From NCBI RefSeq assembly GCF_900104705.1, contig NZ_LT629734.1, positions 372,001 through 436,000 on the forward strand: a stretch of 64,000 nt of DNA. The letters are read 5' to 3'. Origin of the DNA: Agrococcus carbonis. Lineage in GTDB: Bacteria; Actinomycetota; Actinomycetes; Actinomycetales; Microbacteriaceae. The first letter of the stretch is position 1. Each line of letters begins with the position of its first letter. Shown here piece by piece: positions 48,090 through 56,511 of the stretch. Both the position numbers and the translations under genes were made by a program. The notes under the pieces are model-generated. The model was not told the DNA's origin. It made no database searches and worked only from the letters and a program-made list of their open reading frames with translations.

Positions 48090-49771
48090 CAGTCCCTCGT
48101 CAGCTTGCGGTAGGCCGAGCGGTGGGGCTTCGCCGCCTCAGGCCCGAGACGGTCGATCTTGTTCTGCTCGTACGCCTCGAAGTTGCCCTCGAACCAGTAC
48201 CACTGGGCCGGATCCTCGTCGGTGCCCTCGTACGCGAGGATGTGCGTCGCGATGCGGTCGAGGAACCACCGGTCGTGGGTGATGACGACCGCGCAGCCGG
48301 GGAACTCGAGCAGCGCGTTCTCGAGGCTCCCGAGCGTCTCGATGTCGAGGTCGTTCGTGGGCTCGTCGAGCAGCAGCAGGTTGCCGCCCTCCTTGAGCGT
48401 GAGCGCGAGGTTCAGGCGGTTGCGCTCGCCACCGGAGAGCACGCCCGCCTTCTTCTGCTGATCCGGGCCCTTGAAGCCGAACTGGCTGACGTACGCGCGC
48501 GACGGGATCTCGACGTTGCCGACCTGGATGTAGTCGAGCCCGTCGGAGACGACCTCCCACAGGTTCTTGTTCGGGTCGATGCTGGCGCGGCTCTGATCGA
48601 CGTAGCTGAGCTTGACCGTCTCGCCGATCTTGAGGTCGCCGCCGTCGAGCGGCTCGAGGCCGACGATCGTCTTGAAGAGGGTCGTCTTGCCGACGCCGTT
48701 CGGGCCGATGACGCCGACGATGCCGTTGCGGGGCAGCGTGAACGAGAGCCCGTCGATGAGCGTGCGGTCGCCGAACCCCTTCTGGAGGTCCTTGGCCTCG
48801 AGCACGACGGAGCCGAGGCGCGGGCCCGGCGGGATCTGGATCTCCTCGAAGTCGAGCTTCCTGGTGCGCTCGGCCTCCGCCGCCATCTCCTCGTAGCGGG
48901 CGAGGCGCGCCTTCGACTTCGCCTGGCGGCCCTTCGCGTTCGAGCGCACCCAGTCGAGCTCCTCCGAGAGGCGCTTCGCGAGCTTCGCGTCCTTCTTCCC
49001 CTGCACCTGGAGGCGCTCGGCCTTCTTCTCGAGGTACGTCGAGTAGTTGCCCTCGTAGGGGTAGAGGCGGCCGCGGTCGACCTCGCAGATCCAGCCTGCG
49101 ACGTGATCGAGGAAGTACCGGTCGTGGGTGACGGCCATGACGGCGCCCGGGTACTTGGCGAGGTGCTGCTCGAGCCACAGCACGCTCTCGGCGTCGAGGT
49201 GGTTCGTGGGCTCGTCGAGCAGCAGCAGGTCGGGCTTCTCGAGCAGCAGCTTGCACAGCGCGACGCGGCGTCGCTCACCGCCGGAGAGGTTCGTGACCGG
49301 CCAGTCCCCCGGCGGGCAGCGCAGCGCGTCCATCGCCTGCTCGAGCTGCGAGTCGAGGTCCCACGCGTCGGCGGCGTCGATCTCCTCCTGCAGCGAGCCC
49401 ATCTCGGCCATCAGGGCGTCGAAGTCGGCATCGGGGTTCGCCATCTCGGCGGAGATCTCGTTGAAGCGCGCGATCTTCTGCGTCAGGTGCCCGAACGCCT
49501 CCTGCACGTTCTCGAGCACGGTCTTCGACTCGTCGAGCTCCGGCTCCTGCATGAGGATGCCGACGGAGTAGCCGGGGCTGAGCACCGCGTCGCCGTTCGA
49601 CGGCGTGTCGAGGCCCGCGATGATCTTCAGGATCGTCGACTTGCCCGCGCCGTTCGGTCCCACCACGCCGATCTTGGCGCCGGGGAGGATCGCTGTCGTG
49701 ACGTCGTCGAGGATCACCTTGTCGCCCACCGTCTTGCGGGCGCGGACCATCGAGAAAATGTACTCGGCCAT
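48089..49771 (-). CDS. ettA: Energy-dependent translational throttle protein EttA (ABC-F)
   Basis: A 560-residue ABC-F protein that binds the ribosomal E site and gates translation in response to ATP/ADP. Two ABC domains: Walker A GPNGAGKST, signature LSGGERRR, Walker B LLLLDEPTNHLD, then GPNGVGKTT, LSGGERNR and LLLLDEPTNDLD, separated by a charged P-site tRNA-interaction linker (residues 230-310). No membrane helices. ATG at 49771, with a -10 exactly 6 nt upstream, so leaderless. Confidence 0.94.
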   Translation of the reverse strand: MAEYIFSMVRARKTVGDKVILDDVTTAILPGAKIGVVGPNGAGKSTILKIIAGLDTPSNGDAVLSPGYSVGILMQEPELDESKTVLENVQEAFGHLTQKIARFNEISAEMANPDADFDALMAEMGSLQEEIDAADAWDLDSQLEQAMDALRCPPGDWPVTNLSGGERRRVALCKLLLEKPDLLLLDEPTNHLDAESVLWLEQHLAKYPGAVMAVTHDRYFLDHVAGWICEVDRGRLYPYEGNYSTYLEKKAERLQVQGKKDAKLAKRLSEELDWVRSNAKGRQAKSKARLARYEEMAAEAERTRKLDFEEIQIPPGPRLGSVVLEAKDLQKGFGDRTLIDGLSFTLPRNGIVGVIGPNGVGKTTLFKTIVGLEPLDGGDLKIGETVKLSYVDQSRASIDPNKNLWEVVSDGLDYIQVGNVEIPSRAYVSQFGFKGPDQQKKAGVLSGGERNRLNLALTLKEGGNLLLLDEPTNDLDIETLGSLENALLEFPGCAVVITHDRWFLDRIATHILAYEGTDEDPAQWYWFEGNFEAYEQNKIDRLGPEAAKPHRSAYRKLTRD

Positions 49772-49775
49772 GCCC

Positions 49776-50198
49776 TCAGTCTAGGACGATCACGTCGCCG
49801 ACCAGGCACCGGCCGCCGCCGAGCAGCTCGGCGCGCATCGCCGTCGCCTCGCCCTCGCCGACCTGGCCGAGCAGGCAGTCGGAATCGCCCCGCACCGCGA
49901 CCTCGAGGAAGGTCACCGGCGCCCCGAGCGAATCGAGCTCCCGAGTGCGCTCGATCGTGTCGCGCGCGAAGCCCGCGGCCTCGAGCGCCGAGACGAGCGC
50001 GTCGGGATCGGCGGGCGAGTGGCCCTCGAGGGCATCCCGGAACGCCGCGAGCTCGGCATCCTCGGTCGCCGACGGAGCCGGCGCCGGAGCGCTGTCGCCC
50101 GGCGCGGGCGTCCCCGTCGTCGGCTCAGGGGCCGGCGAGCAGCCGGCGAGCCCGAGCGCGAGCACGGCCAGCGAGACGACTGCTGCGGTGCGGCGCAC
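49776..50198 (-). CDS. DUF6993 lipoprotein
   Basis: A 140-residue secreted lipoprotein. Residues 1-20 are a type II signal ending in the lipobox LAGC, followed by a Pro/Ala/Thr-rich linker and a compact C-terminal DUF6993-like domain with two Cys (CLLGQ and CLVGD). GTG at 50198 has a perfect AAGGAGGT upstream. Function unknown. Confidence 0.82.
   Translation of the reverse strand: MRRTAAVVSLAVLALGLAGCSPAPEPTTGTPAPGDSAPAPAPSATEDAELAAFRDALEGHSPADPDALVSALEAAGFARDTIERTRELDSLGAPVTFLEVAVRGDSDCLLGQVGEGEATAMRAELLGGGRCLVGDVIVLD
49778..49783 (-). promoter_or_regulatory. -10 element of a leaderless ettA promoter
   Basis: TAGACT followed by 6 nt and the ettA ATG. It overlaps the last codons of the upstream lipoprotein gene. 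Confidence 0.6.
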
Positions 50199-50231
50199 GC
50201 GACCTCCTTCACCGGCGGGGACGCCCTCAGC

Positions 50232-50741
50232 CTAGGCGCCGAAGGCGTTCGCGGTCGCCTGCGCCCCCCAGTCGCCGCCGGACGTCGCGCCGGCGCCGCT
50301 CAGCGCACGGGCATCGGCGAGGGCGGGGTCATCGGCGAGGGCAGCGGCGTCGTCCGCCGAATCGCGCTCGCCCGACGGCGCGCCGCCGGAATCCGACGCA
50401 CGGCGCTGCCGAGTCGACGGCCCGACTCGGAGCGAGTGGCCGACATGCTCGACGCGGATCTTCACGCTCGTCCCGCGCTTGTCGCCGGACTCCCACTGGT
50501 CGACCTTGAGCCTGCCGAGCAGCACCACGACGTCGCCGCGGCGCAGCGAGGCGCCCACGTGATCGGCCATGCCGCCCCACGCCTCGACGCTGTACCAGTT
50601 GGTGTGGCCGTTGACCCACTCCTCGCCCTCCTTGCGGCGGGAGGTGCAGGCGAGGCGGAACTCGGCGACCCGGTCGCCGTTGACGGACTTGAGCGTCGGG
50701 TCGCCTCCGAGCGAGCCGACGACGGTGATTGCATCGTTCAT
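50232..50741 (-). CDS. ssb: Single-stranded DNA-binding protein (paralogue)
   Basis: A 169-residue OB-fold protein. AITVVGSLGGDPTLKSVNGDRVAEF, WYSVEAWGGMADHV and GRLKVDQWESGDKRG cover the ssDNA-binding domain (1-105). The Ala/Ser-rich tail ends TANAFGA and lacks the acidic DDDIPF-like tip that recruits repair partners in the replicative SSB. This looks like the SsbB-type second copy found in actinobacteria. ATG at 50741. The comEC/comEA genes elsewhere in the window make a role in natural transformation conceivable. Confidence 0.9.
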   Translation of the reverse strand: MNDAITVVGSLGGDPTLKSVNGDRVAEFRLACTSRRKEGEEWVNGHTNWYSVEAWGGMADHVGASLRRGDVVVLLGRLKVDQWESGDKRGTSVKIRVEHVGHSLRVGPSTRQRRASDSGGAPSGERDSADDAAALADDPALADARALSGAGATSGGDWGAQATANAFGA

Positions 50742-50805
50742 GCCACGGAGGGTGCCCTGCGCAGGCGCACCGCCGCGCCGCGCGTCGCGCCCGCTGTGGA
50801 GAACC

Positions 50806-51330
50806 TCAGACGCGCAGGTAGTCGGCGAAGCCCGCGCGGATCTTGTTGACCTTCGGCACGGCGACCGCGAGGCAGTAGCCCTGGGTCGGGTTCTTCGCGA
50901 AGAAGTCCTGGTGGTACTCCTCGGCGGGGTAGAACTCCCCCAGCGGCTCGAGCGTCGTCACGAGCTCGCCCGGCCACCACTCGCTCGCCCGGGCGATCGC
51001 GGCCTCGAAGCGCTCGCGCTCCGCCTCGTCGCGGTAGAACATCGCCGAGCGGTACTGCGTGCCGATGTCGTTGCCCTGGCGGTTCAGCTGCCGGGGGTCG
51101 TGCATCGTGAAGAACATGTCGAGCACGACGTCGGTCGGCAGCCGCGTCTCGTCGTAGACGACCTTCACGGCCTCGGCGTGCCCCGTCGAGCCCGTGCAGA
51201 CGAGCTCGTAGCTCGGGCTCGCGACGCTGCCGCCCGTGTAGCCCGAGACGACCTCCTCGACGCCGTCGACGACGCGGTACGCCGCGTCGAGACACCAGAA
51301 GCACCCACCGGCCAGCACCATCTCCTGCAT
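50806..51330 (-). CDS. msrA: Peptide-methionine (S)-S-oxide reductase MsrA
   Basis: Reduces the S epimer of methionine sulfoxide. Of 174 residues, the catalytic GCFWC lies at residues 9-13, with GYTGG, HAEAV and the YHQDFF segments of the family; a resolving Cys is in GYCLAV near residue 150. ATG at 51330, leaderless. Confidence 0.95.
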   Translation of the reverse strand: MQEMVLAGGCFWCLDAAYRVVDGVEEVVSGYTGGSVASPSYELVCTGSTGHAEAVKVVYDETRLPTDVVLDMFFTMHDPRQLNRQGNDIGTQYRSAMFYRDEAERERFEAAIARASEWWPGELVTTLEPLGEFYPAEEYHQDFFAKNPTQGYCLAVAVPKVNKIRAGFADYLRV

Positions 51331-51336
51331 GCGCAG

Positions 51337-51342
51337 AGCCTA
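51337..51342 (-). promoter_or_regulatory. -10 element of a leaderless msrA promoter
   Basis: TAGGCT followed by 6 nt and the msrA ATG. Confidence 0.6.
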
Positions 51343-51412
51343 TCGTCCGCGACCCGGCGCGCGCCTTGTGGGTGGCCGCCCGTAGCGTCGCAGACGACCG
51401 AGAGGAGCAGCC

Positions 51413-51664
51413 ATGGCGATCATGACCGAGAGGCAGCGCCGCACCGCGCCGACCGCGCCGCATGTGGCGACCCGGCGGGTGCGCGACGACCTCTGGCGGG
51501 TCACGAGCGCCTCCGGCCTCGCCATCGGCTACATCGCGCGCGTCGACGACGCGTCGGGGGTCGCGTTCGAGTCGCGTCGGCTCCTGCCGGGCGGCACCGC
51601 GCTGCTGCCGATCGGCCGAGCCTGGGCGCTCGACGACGCGCTCTCGTGCTTCACCCGCCCCTGA
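51413..51664 (+). CDS. Small conserved hypothetical protein
   Basis: An 83-residue protein, basic at the N terminus, with VRDDLWRVTSASGLAIGYIARVDD and RRLLPGGTALLPIGRAWALDDAL. ATG at 51413 after GAGAGGAG at good spacing; codon use fits the genome. No membrane helix or known motif. It lies divergent from msrA and convergent with the DedA gene. Possibly a regulatory or stress protein, but nothing proves it. Confidence 0.65.
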   Translation: MAIMTERQRRTAPTAPHVATRRVRDDLWRVTSASGLAIGYIARVDDASGVAFESRRLLPGGTALLPIGRAWALDDALSCFTRP

Positions 51665-51692
51665 GCCGTCTGCCGCGCGGCGGGCGGGCCGG

Positions 51693-52367
51693 TCACTCGC
51701 CGTGGAAGAGGTGCTTGCCCTCGCGGCGGTTGAGGAGCATGCGGCGGACGACCCACCAGGCGATCGCGAGCAGCACCGCGCCGATGACGATCCACTGCAG
51801 CCAGTCCATGTACGGCTCGATGACGTGGTAGTTCATGCCGAGCGTGAAGCCGATGAGGATGAAGATGGTGTTCCAGACGGCGGAGCCCACGGTCGTGAGG
51901 CCGAGGAAGAGGAGCACGGGCATCTTCTCGATGCCCGCCGGGATGGAGATGAGGCTGCGGAAGATCGGCAGGAACCGGCCGAACAGCACCGTCTTCCACC
52001 CGTGCTTGGCGAACCACGCGGTCGTCTTGTCGATGTCGCTCGCGCGCACGAGCGGCATCCGGCGCGCGATGGCGACGAGCCGCGCGTGCCCGAGGAGCCT
52101 GCCGAGCGAGTAGAGGGCGAGTGCACCGACGACCGATCCGATCGTGGTCCAGAGGATCGCCTCGGCGAGCGAGAAGGAGCCCTGCGCTGCGGCGAACCCC
52201 GCCAGCGGCAGGATGATCTCGCTCGGGATCGGCGGGAAGAGGTTCTCTGCCGCGATCGCCACCGCCGCGCCGGGCGCACCGATCGCGTCCATGAGCCCGA
52301 CGGCCCAGCCGGCGACCCCGGTCAGCTCCTCGGTGGCGGATGCGGTCTGCAGGAGGGTGGGAAGCAC
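51693..52367 (-). CDS. DedA/VTT-domain membrane protein
   Basis: A 224-residue protein of the DedA family: AENLFPPIPSEIILPLAGFA is the E-x-P-P-x-P-x-E first re-entrant loop, FGRFLPIFRSLISIPAGI the second with the essential Arg, followed by a C-terminal helix and a basic tail. GTG at 52367 stands 6 nt from a -10. Distinct in sequence from the DedA protein at 39884, which has the GD rather than PSE loop. Confidence 0.9.
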   Translation of the reverse strand: MLPTLLQTASATEELTGVAGWAVGLMDAIGAPGAAVAIAAENLFPPIPSEIILPLAGFAAAQGSFSLAEAILWTTIGSVVGALALYSLGRLLGHARLVAIARRMPLVRASDIDKTTAWFAKHGWKTVLFGRFLPIFRSLISIPAGIEKMPVLLFLGLTTVGSAVWNTIFILIGFTLGMNYHVIEPYMDWLQWIVIGAVLLAIAWWVVRRMLLNRREGKHLFHGE

Positions 52368-52373
52368 CCCGAC

Positions 52374-52379
52374 AGCCTA
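52374..52379 (-). promoter_or_regulatory. -10 element of a leaderless DedA (51693) promoter
   Basis: TAGGCT followed by 6 nt and the GTG start; no SD. Confidence 0.6.
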
Positions 52380-52403
52380 GGCGGGCGGCGCTGGGTGGAT
52401 CGG

Positions 52404-52409
52404 TAGAAT
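52404..52409 (+). promoter_or_regulatory. -10 element for tRNA-Arg
   Basis: TAGAAT ends 18 bp before the tRNA 5' end; no good -35 is seen in the GC-rich stretch upstream. Confidence 0.45.
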
Positions 52410-52427
52410 CGGCAGGCCGCACGGCTC

Positions 52428-52500
52428 GCCCCCGTAGCTCAGCGGATAGAGCAGGAGCCTTCTAATCTCTTGGTCGCAGGTTCGATTCCTGCCGGGGGCG
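52428..52500 (+). tRNA. tRNA-Arg (anticodon TCT)
   Basis: Acceptor arms GCCCCCG/CGGGGGC, D-arm GCTC..GAGC, anticodon loop CTTCTAA with TCT, T-arm GCAGG-TTCGATT-CCTGC, discriminator G; CCA is not encoded (CGCC follows). The anticodon stem has a G-U and a C-U mismatch next to the loop, but all other positions are canonical. It reads AGA/AGG codons, rare in this genome. Confidence 0.92.
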
Positions 52501-52550
52501 CCGCCCGACCCAGCCGATGCGTTGTGGGCGGTCGGCGCCATGCTTTCCTC

Positions 52551-53072
52551 ATGCGCACCGATCTCCCGCCCCTGCCCGCTCCGGTTCGCGATCGCGCGGT
52601 GCTGCCCGAGGGCTACGGCCTGCCCGACGACGACGAGGGACTCCTCGAGTGGTCCGAGGTCGAGGCGCGGCTCGTGGCGGCGAAGCACTACTGGCTGGGG
52701 TCCGTCCGCCCGGACGGCCGTCCCCATGCCGTCCCGCGCTGGGGCGTGTGGGTCGACGGCCGCTTCTGGTACGACGGCTCGCCCGAGACGCGGCACGCGC
52801 GCAACGCGGAGCGCCGGCCCGCGGTCACCCTGACGCTCGAGAGCGGCAGCCAGGCCGTCATCGTCGAGGGAGACTCGTACGCGACCCGCGCCGACGCCGC
52901 AGAGCTCGGCGCACGGCTGTCGGCCGCGTTCGGCAAGTACCGCGACGACGGGTACGCGCCGGATGCTGACGCGTGGTCGGGCGACGACGGCGGCGGGCTG
53001 CGGGTGATCACGCCCCGCCGCGTGCTCGCGTGGTTCGCCTTCCCGCACGACGTGACGCGCTTCCGCTGGTGA
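52551..53072 (+). CDS. Pyridoxamine 5'-phosphate oxidase-like FMN/F420-binding protein
   Basis: A 173-residue split-barrel flavoprotein. YWLGSVRPDGRPHAVPRWGVWVDGRFWYDG is the classic PPOX-fold opening, with SPETRHARNAERRPAVTLTLE next. ATG at 52551. The cofactor may be FMN or F420; actinobacterial relatives are F420-dependent reductases or biliverdin reductases. It lies just after tRNA-Arg and before a HAD gene. Confidence 0.82.
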   Translation: MRTDLPPLPAPVRDRAVLPEGYGLPDDDEGLLEWSEVEARLVAAKHYWLGSVRPDGRPHAVPRWGVWVDGRFWYDGSPETRHARNAERRPAVTLTLESGSQAVIVEGDSYATRADAAELGARLSAAFGKYRDDGYAPDADAWSGDDGGGLRVITPRRVLAWFAFPHDVTRFRW

Positions 53073-53104
53073 GCATCCGTCGCCCCTCCTGGAAGAGTGG
53101 GGGC

Positions 53105-53746
53105 ATGACCGGCGCGCTGCTGCTCGACATGGACGGCACCCTCATCGACTCGGAGCCCATCTGGCACGAGGAGATGCGCGCGTTCGCGCGCGCTCAGCGC
53201 ATCGAGTGGACGGCCGAGGACGCCCATTGGACGACCGGCAGGCCGATGGTCGAGTGGGCCGAGCGGATGCGCGAGCGCGGCGCCGACGGCGATTGCGCGT
53301 CGATCATCGCCGCCATCGCCGGCGCGGTCGCCGACCGCGTGCGGCAGGACGTGCCCTGGCTGCCCGGCAGCCTCGCGCTGCTCGAGCGCATCGCCGCCGC
53401 GGGGATCCCTGCGGCGCTCGTGACCAACGCATCCGCCGCCAACGCGGACGCGCTGGTCGGGGCGGCCCCCGAGGGCTCGCTGCGCTTCGCCGTCTCGGCG
53501 GACGACGTCGAGCGATCGAAGCCCGACCCCGCGCCGTACGCGCTCGCCGTCCGACGGCTCGGGGCCGACGCATCCGCGTGCATCGCCTTCGAGGACTCCG
53601 GCTCGGGCGCGCGATCGGTCGTCGCGGCGGGTGCGCGCCTCTGGTTCCTCACGACGCAGCTCACCCACGCGCCGGTGCCCGCCGAGCGCACCTTCGGCAC
53701 GCTCGCCGACGTCGACCTCGACGAGCTGCTCGACGAGCTCGGCTGA
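53105..53746 (+). CDS. HAD-family hydrolase (phosphatase)
   Basis: A 213-residue HAD phosphatase of subfamily IA. LLLDMDGTLIDSEPIW carries nucleophile and acid/base Asp residues; ALVTNAS holds motif II, KPDPAPY motif III, and AFEDSGSGARS motif IV. ATG at 53105. The small cap domain (residues 15-80) suggests a sugar-phosphate or phosphoglycolate-type substrate, not determinable. Confidence 0.88.
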   Translation: MTGALLLDMDGTLIDSEPIWHEEMRAFARAQRIEWTAEDAHWTTGRPMVEWAERMRERGADGDCASIIAAIAGAVADRVRQDVPWLPGSLALLERIAAAGIPAALVTNASAANADALVGAAPEGSLRFAVSADDVERSKPDPAPYALAVRRLGADASACIAFEDSGSGARSVVAAGARLWFLTTQLTHAPVPAERTFGTLADVDLDELLDELG

Positions 53747-53763
53747 GCGGCCCGCCGGCCGCA

Positions 53764-53769
53764 TAGACT
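53764..53769 (+). promoter_or_regulatory. -10 element of a leaderless orn promoter
   Basis: TAGACT, 6 nt, then the orn GTG; no SD. Confidence 0.6.
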
Positions 53770-53775
53770 CGCTCC

Positions 53776-54435
53776 GTGGCTGCTGCGGACCGGATCGTGT
53801 GGATCGACTGCGAGATGACGGGGCTCGACCCGACGGTCGACGAGCTCGTCGAGATCGCCGCCGTCGTCACCGACTTCGAGCTGCAGGTGCTCGATCCCGG
53901 GCTGCAGATCGTCATCAAGCCCTCCGACGGCGCGCTCGAGCAGATGAACGACTTCGTGCGCCAGATGCACGCCACGAGCGGCCTCGACGCCGAGATCCCG
54001 CACGGTGTGAGCCTCGCGGAGGCCGAGCTCGAGGTGCTCGAGTATGTGCAGCGCTTCGTGCCGCTCGAGCGCACCGCGCCGCTCGGCGGCAACACGATCG
54101 GCACCGACCGCATGTTCCTCGCGCGCTACATGCCGGCGCTCGACGGCTTCCTGCACTACCGCTCGATCGACGTCTCGAGCATCAAGGAGCTCTCGCGCCG
54201 CTGGTTCCCGCGGGCCTACTTCCAGGCGCCGGCGAAGGCGGGCGGGCACCGGGCCCTCGCCGACATCCTTGAGTCGATCCGCGAGCTGCGCTACTACCGC
54301 GAGGCGGTGTTCACGGATGCGCCGGGCCGGGCGAGCGACGAGCTGCAGTCGATCTCGGCCGCCGTCGTCGACGGGTTCAGCGCGCACCTGCCGGCCGGGG
54401 GCACGGATCCGGCCGCCGGGACGCACAGCATCTGA
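53776..54435 (+). CDS. orn: Oligoribonuclease
   Basis: A 3'-5' exoribonuclease that finishes RNA decay by degrading dinucleotides, including those from cyclic di-GMP. Of 219 residues, the DEDDh core shows WIDCEMTGLD, the Asp in IGTDRMFL and HRALADI with the catalytic His and Asp. GTG at 53776. A short Ala/Gly/Pro tail is extra. It precedes tRNA-His. Confidence 0.95.
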   Translation: MAAADRIVWIDCEMTGLDPTVDELVEIAAVVTDFELQVLDPGLQIVIKPSDGALEQMNDFVRQMHATSGLDAEIPHGVSLAEAELEVLEYVQRFVPLERTAPLGGNTIGTDRMFLARYMPALDGFLHYRSIDVSSIKELSRRWFPRAYFQAPAKAGGHRALADILESIRELRYYREAVFTDAPGRASDELQSISAAVVDGFSAHLPAGGTDPAAGTHSI

Positions 54436-54501
54436 GGGGCCGATGCGGCGAACGGCCGCCGGATGTCGTACACTGTCCTGGTTGCGCTTCGCGCACACAT
54501 G

Positions 54502-54577
54502 GTGGGTATAGCTCAGTTGGTAGAGCGCCTGGTTGTGGTCTAGGAGGTCGCGGGTTCAAGCCCCGTTACTCACCCCA
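54502..54577 (+). tRNA. tRNA-His (anticodon GTG)
   Basis: Acceptor arms GTGGGTA/TACTCAC, D-arm GCTCAGTTGGTAGAGC, anticodon GTG in CTGGTTGTGGTCTAG, T-arm CGGGTTCAAGCCCCG. A G at 54501 opposite discriminator C (54574) gives the G-1:C73 pair that identifies tRNA-His, and CCA is encoded (54575-54577). A -10-like TACACT lies at 54469-54474. Confidence 0.95.
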
Positions 54578-54670
54578 CGAAGCATGGCCCCGGTCGAGCA
54601 CCGGGGCCATGTGCGTACTCGAGTGCATTTCGACGCTCGTCCGATCGCACGACGCGTCGGTCGGCGACGC

Positions 54671-54699
54671 TCGACGCTGAGCGAATCTCGACATAGGGT
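54671..54699 (+). promoter_or_regulatory. Promoter of the asparagine-synthase-like gene
   Basis: TCGACG (54671-54676), 17-bp spacer, TAGGGT (54694-54699), then 6 nt to the ATG at 54706, so a leaderless transcript is likely. Confidence 0.6.
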
Positions 54700-54705
54700 G
54701 TCGTG

Positions 54706-56478
54706 ATGGTGAACGCGCTCATCGTCGTGCACGACCGCGCTGCGGGCGCGACCGTCGCGTCGTGGCTCGACCGGCACGGCAGCCCCGCCTCCGAGCGCTT
54801 CTCCGCCGAGCTCGACCGCCGACGCAGCATCACGATCGTGAGCCGCGACGTCGCCGCGAGCATCCGCGGCAGCACCTACTTCCGCGGCACCGCGATGGTG
54901 CCCGAGCTCGACGCGATCGCGTTCGGCGTCGATGGGTGGATGGCGCTGCCCGGATCCGCGGACGGGGCGGCGGGCGAGTTCCTGGTCGCCGACTGGGATC
55001 GTCAGCGCGTGCGGATCCGACGGGACGTCTTCGGCAGCGTCGCGCTCATGCACACGCACGGTCCCGGCTTCGTCGCGGTCTCCGACTCGCTGCTCGTGCT
55101 CGACGACCTGCGCGCCGCCTTCGGCCTCCGTTCCACGCAGCATCGCGAGGCGCTGCTGGCCCGCTCCGTGCTCAACAGCCACGCCGGCCAGCAGATCTCG
55201 CCCGACACCGCGGTGCGCGAGATCGGCTGGGTGCCCGCGGGCCAGGGCCTCGAGATCCGGCTCGGCATGCGGCTCGCCGCGCGCCTCAACGGGCCCCCGC
55301 TCGCGGCGCGGATCGTCGATGACGCCGTCGACTCGACCGCGAGCCTGCGCGGCGCCGCGGGCTTCATCGCAGGCGCCACGGCTGCCCTCGCCGGCATCAC
55401 CGGGTGGCGGAGCGAGCTGCACCTGTCGGGCGGCTACGACTCCCGGATCATCCTCGCCGGCGCGCTGCGCGGCGGGGCGATGGACGACATCCACGTGACC
55501 GCGTCGAACACCGTGCCGGAGCACGCCGACGATCACCGCATCGCGCAGCTGCTCGCGGAGCGCTGGCGGTTCCCGCTCAACGAGAGCCGTCCGCGCGACG
55601 AGTCCGTCGACCTCGGCATGAACCCGCTGACGATCTGGGCGTCGAGCCTGCTCGGCATCTACGACCGCCTGGTGCCGGCGACCTCGGTGCGCCACCATCG
55701 GCGCGAGCTCACGCTCACCGGCCTGGGCGCGGGCGTGCTCAAGGGCGGCTGGGGCTGGACCGACCTCGACGGCATCTTCGCGGGCTTCGACCTCGATCCC
55801 GCGCGGGAGCGCGCCCTCCGGCGGCAGATCGCCTCCGGCATGCGCGCGCTCGGGGTCGACCCCCGCTGGAGCGACGCTTCGGAGCTGCAGTACGCGGGCT
55901 ACCGCAACGGCCTGCACGGCGCAGGGCACATCGCGATGCACATGACGGGCGTGCGCCTCCTGCAGCAGCTCTCGCTCGCGGTCGTCGGGCACCTGCGCAC
56001 CGATGGCCTCCCCGCCAGGTCGCGACGGCACGCTGCGCGCTTCGCCGAGCGCGACCGCGGCATCACCGACCTGCTGACGCTGCTGCACCTCGACCTCGCG
56101 CTCATGCCGTACGAGGGCGGTCGCGCGATCGACCCCGACGCCGCCGCGCACCGGCTGCGCGAGCTCGGCGGCCCGCTGACCGACGCAGAGGTGCGCCCGA
56201 TCCGCGTGCTCGGCTCCCCCGACGACGTGCCCGCCGGACCCGCCGTGCTCGGCGACGCGATCGCAGCGCGACGCGGCTTCGACATCGAGCTGCACGCCGA
56301 GGCGATCCTCGCGGCGGCGGAGTCCGCGCTCCACGCCGTGGCCGACGACGCGGTCCGGGAGGTGTCCCGCGACACGATCGCGCACGCGCGGTGGCGGCTC
56401 ATCACCAAGGGCATGCCGCCGCACTACGCCGGCTTCTCGACGCCGCGCGCGCTCGGCCTGCTGCTCTTCGCCCGGTAG
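54706..56478 (+). CDS. Asparagine synthase-like ATP-dependent amide/amidine-forming enzyme
   Basis: A 590-residue protein of the asparagine synthetase B superfamily. Residues 1-150 resemble the Ntn glutaminase domain (ADWDRQRVRIRRDVFGSVALM) but the N terminus is MVNALIVV, with no Cys2 nucleophile. The synthetase half has the PPi-loop SGGYDSR near residue 243, a GLGAGVLKGG block near 345 and a C-terminal helical region. Losing the glutaminase while keeping the adenylating loop is typical of beta-lactam synthetase and lasso cyclase relatives. No precursor peptide or partner genes are adjacent. Start at ATG 54706, preferred to GTG 54703 because of the -10 spacing. Confidence 0.8.
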   Translation: MVNALIVVHDRAAGATVASWLDRHGSPASERFSAELDRRRSITIVSRDVAASIRGSTYFRGTAMVPELDAIAFGVDGWMALPGSADGAAGEFLVADWDRQRVRIRRDVFGSVALMHTHGPGFVAVSDSLLVLDDLRAAFGLRSTQHREALLARSVLNSHAGQQISPDTAVREIGWVPAGQGLEIRLGMRLAARLNGPPLAARIVDDAVDSTASLRGAAGFIAGATAALAGITGWRSELHLSGGYDSRIILAGALRGGAMDDIHVTASNTVPEHADDHRIAQLLAERWRFPLNESRPRDESVDLGMNPLTIWASSLLGIYDRLVPATSVRHHRRELTLTGLGAGVLKGGWGWTDLDGIFAGFDLDPARERALRRQIASGMRALGVDPRWSDASELQYAGYRNGLHGAGHIAMHMTGVRLLQQLSLAVVGHLRTDGLPARSRRHAARFAERDRGITDLLTLLHLDLALMPYEGGRAIDPDAAAHRLRELGGPLTDAEVRPIRVLGSPDDVPAGPAVLGDAIAARRGFDIELHAEAILAAAESALHAVADDAVREVSRDTIAHARWRLITKGMPPHYAGFSTPRALGLLLFAR

Positions 56479-56511
56479 CGCCGACGGCCGCGAGCCTTGT
56501 GGCGGCGCGAG

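Noticed and set aside
54578..54705. Short precursor peptide gene before the Asn-synthase-like gene
   Set aside because: No small frame with an SD and lasso- or RiPP-like features was seen in either direction.
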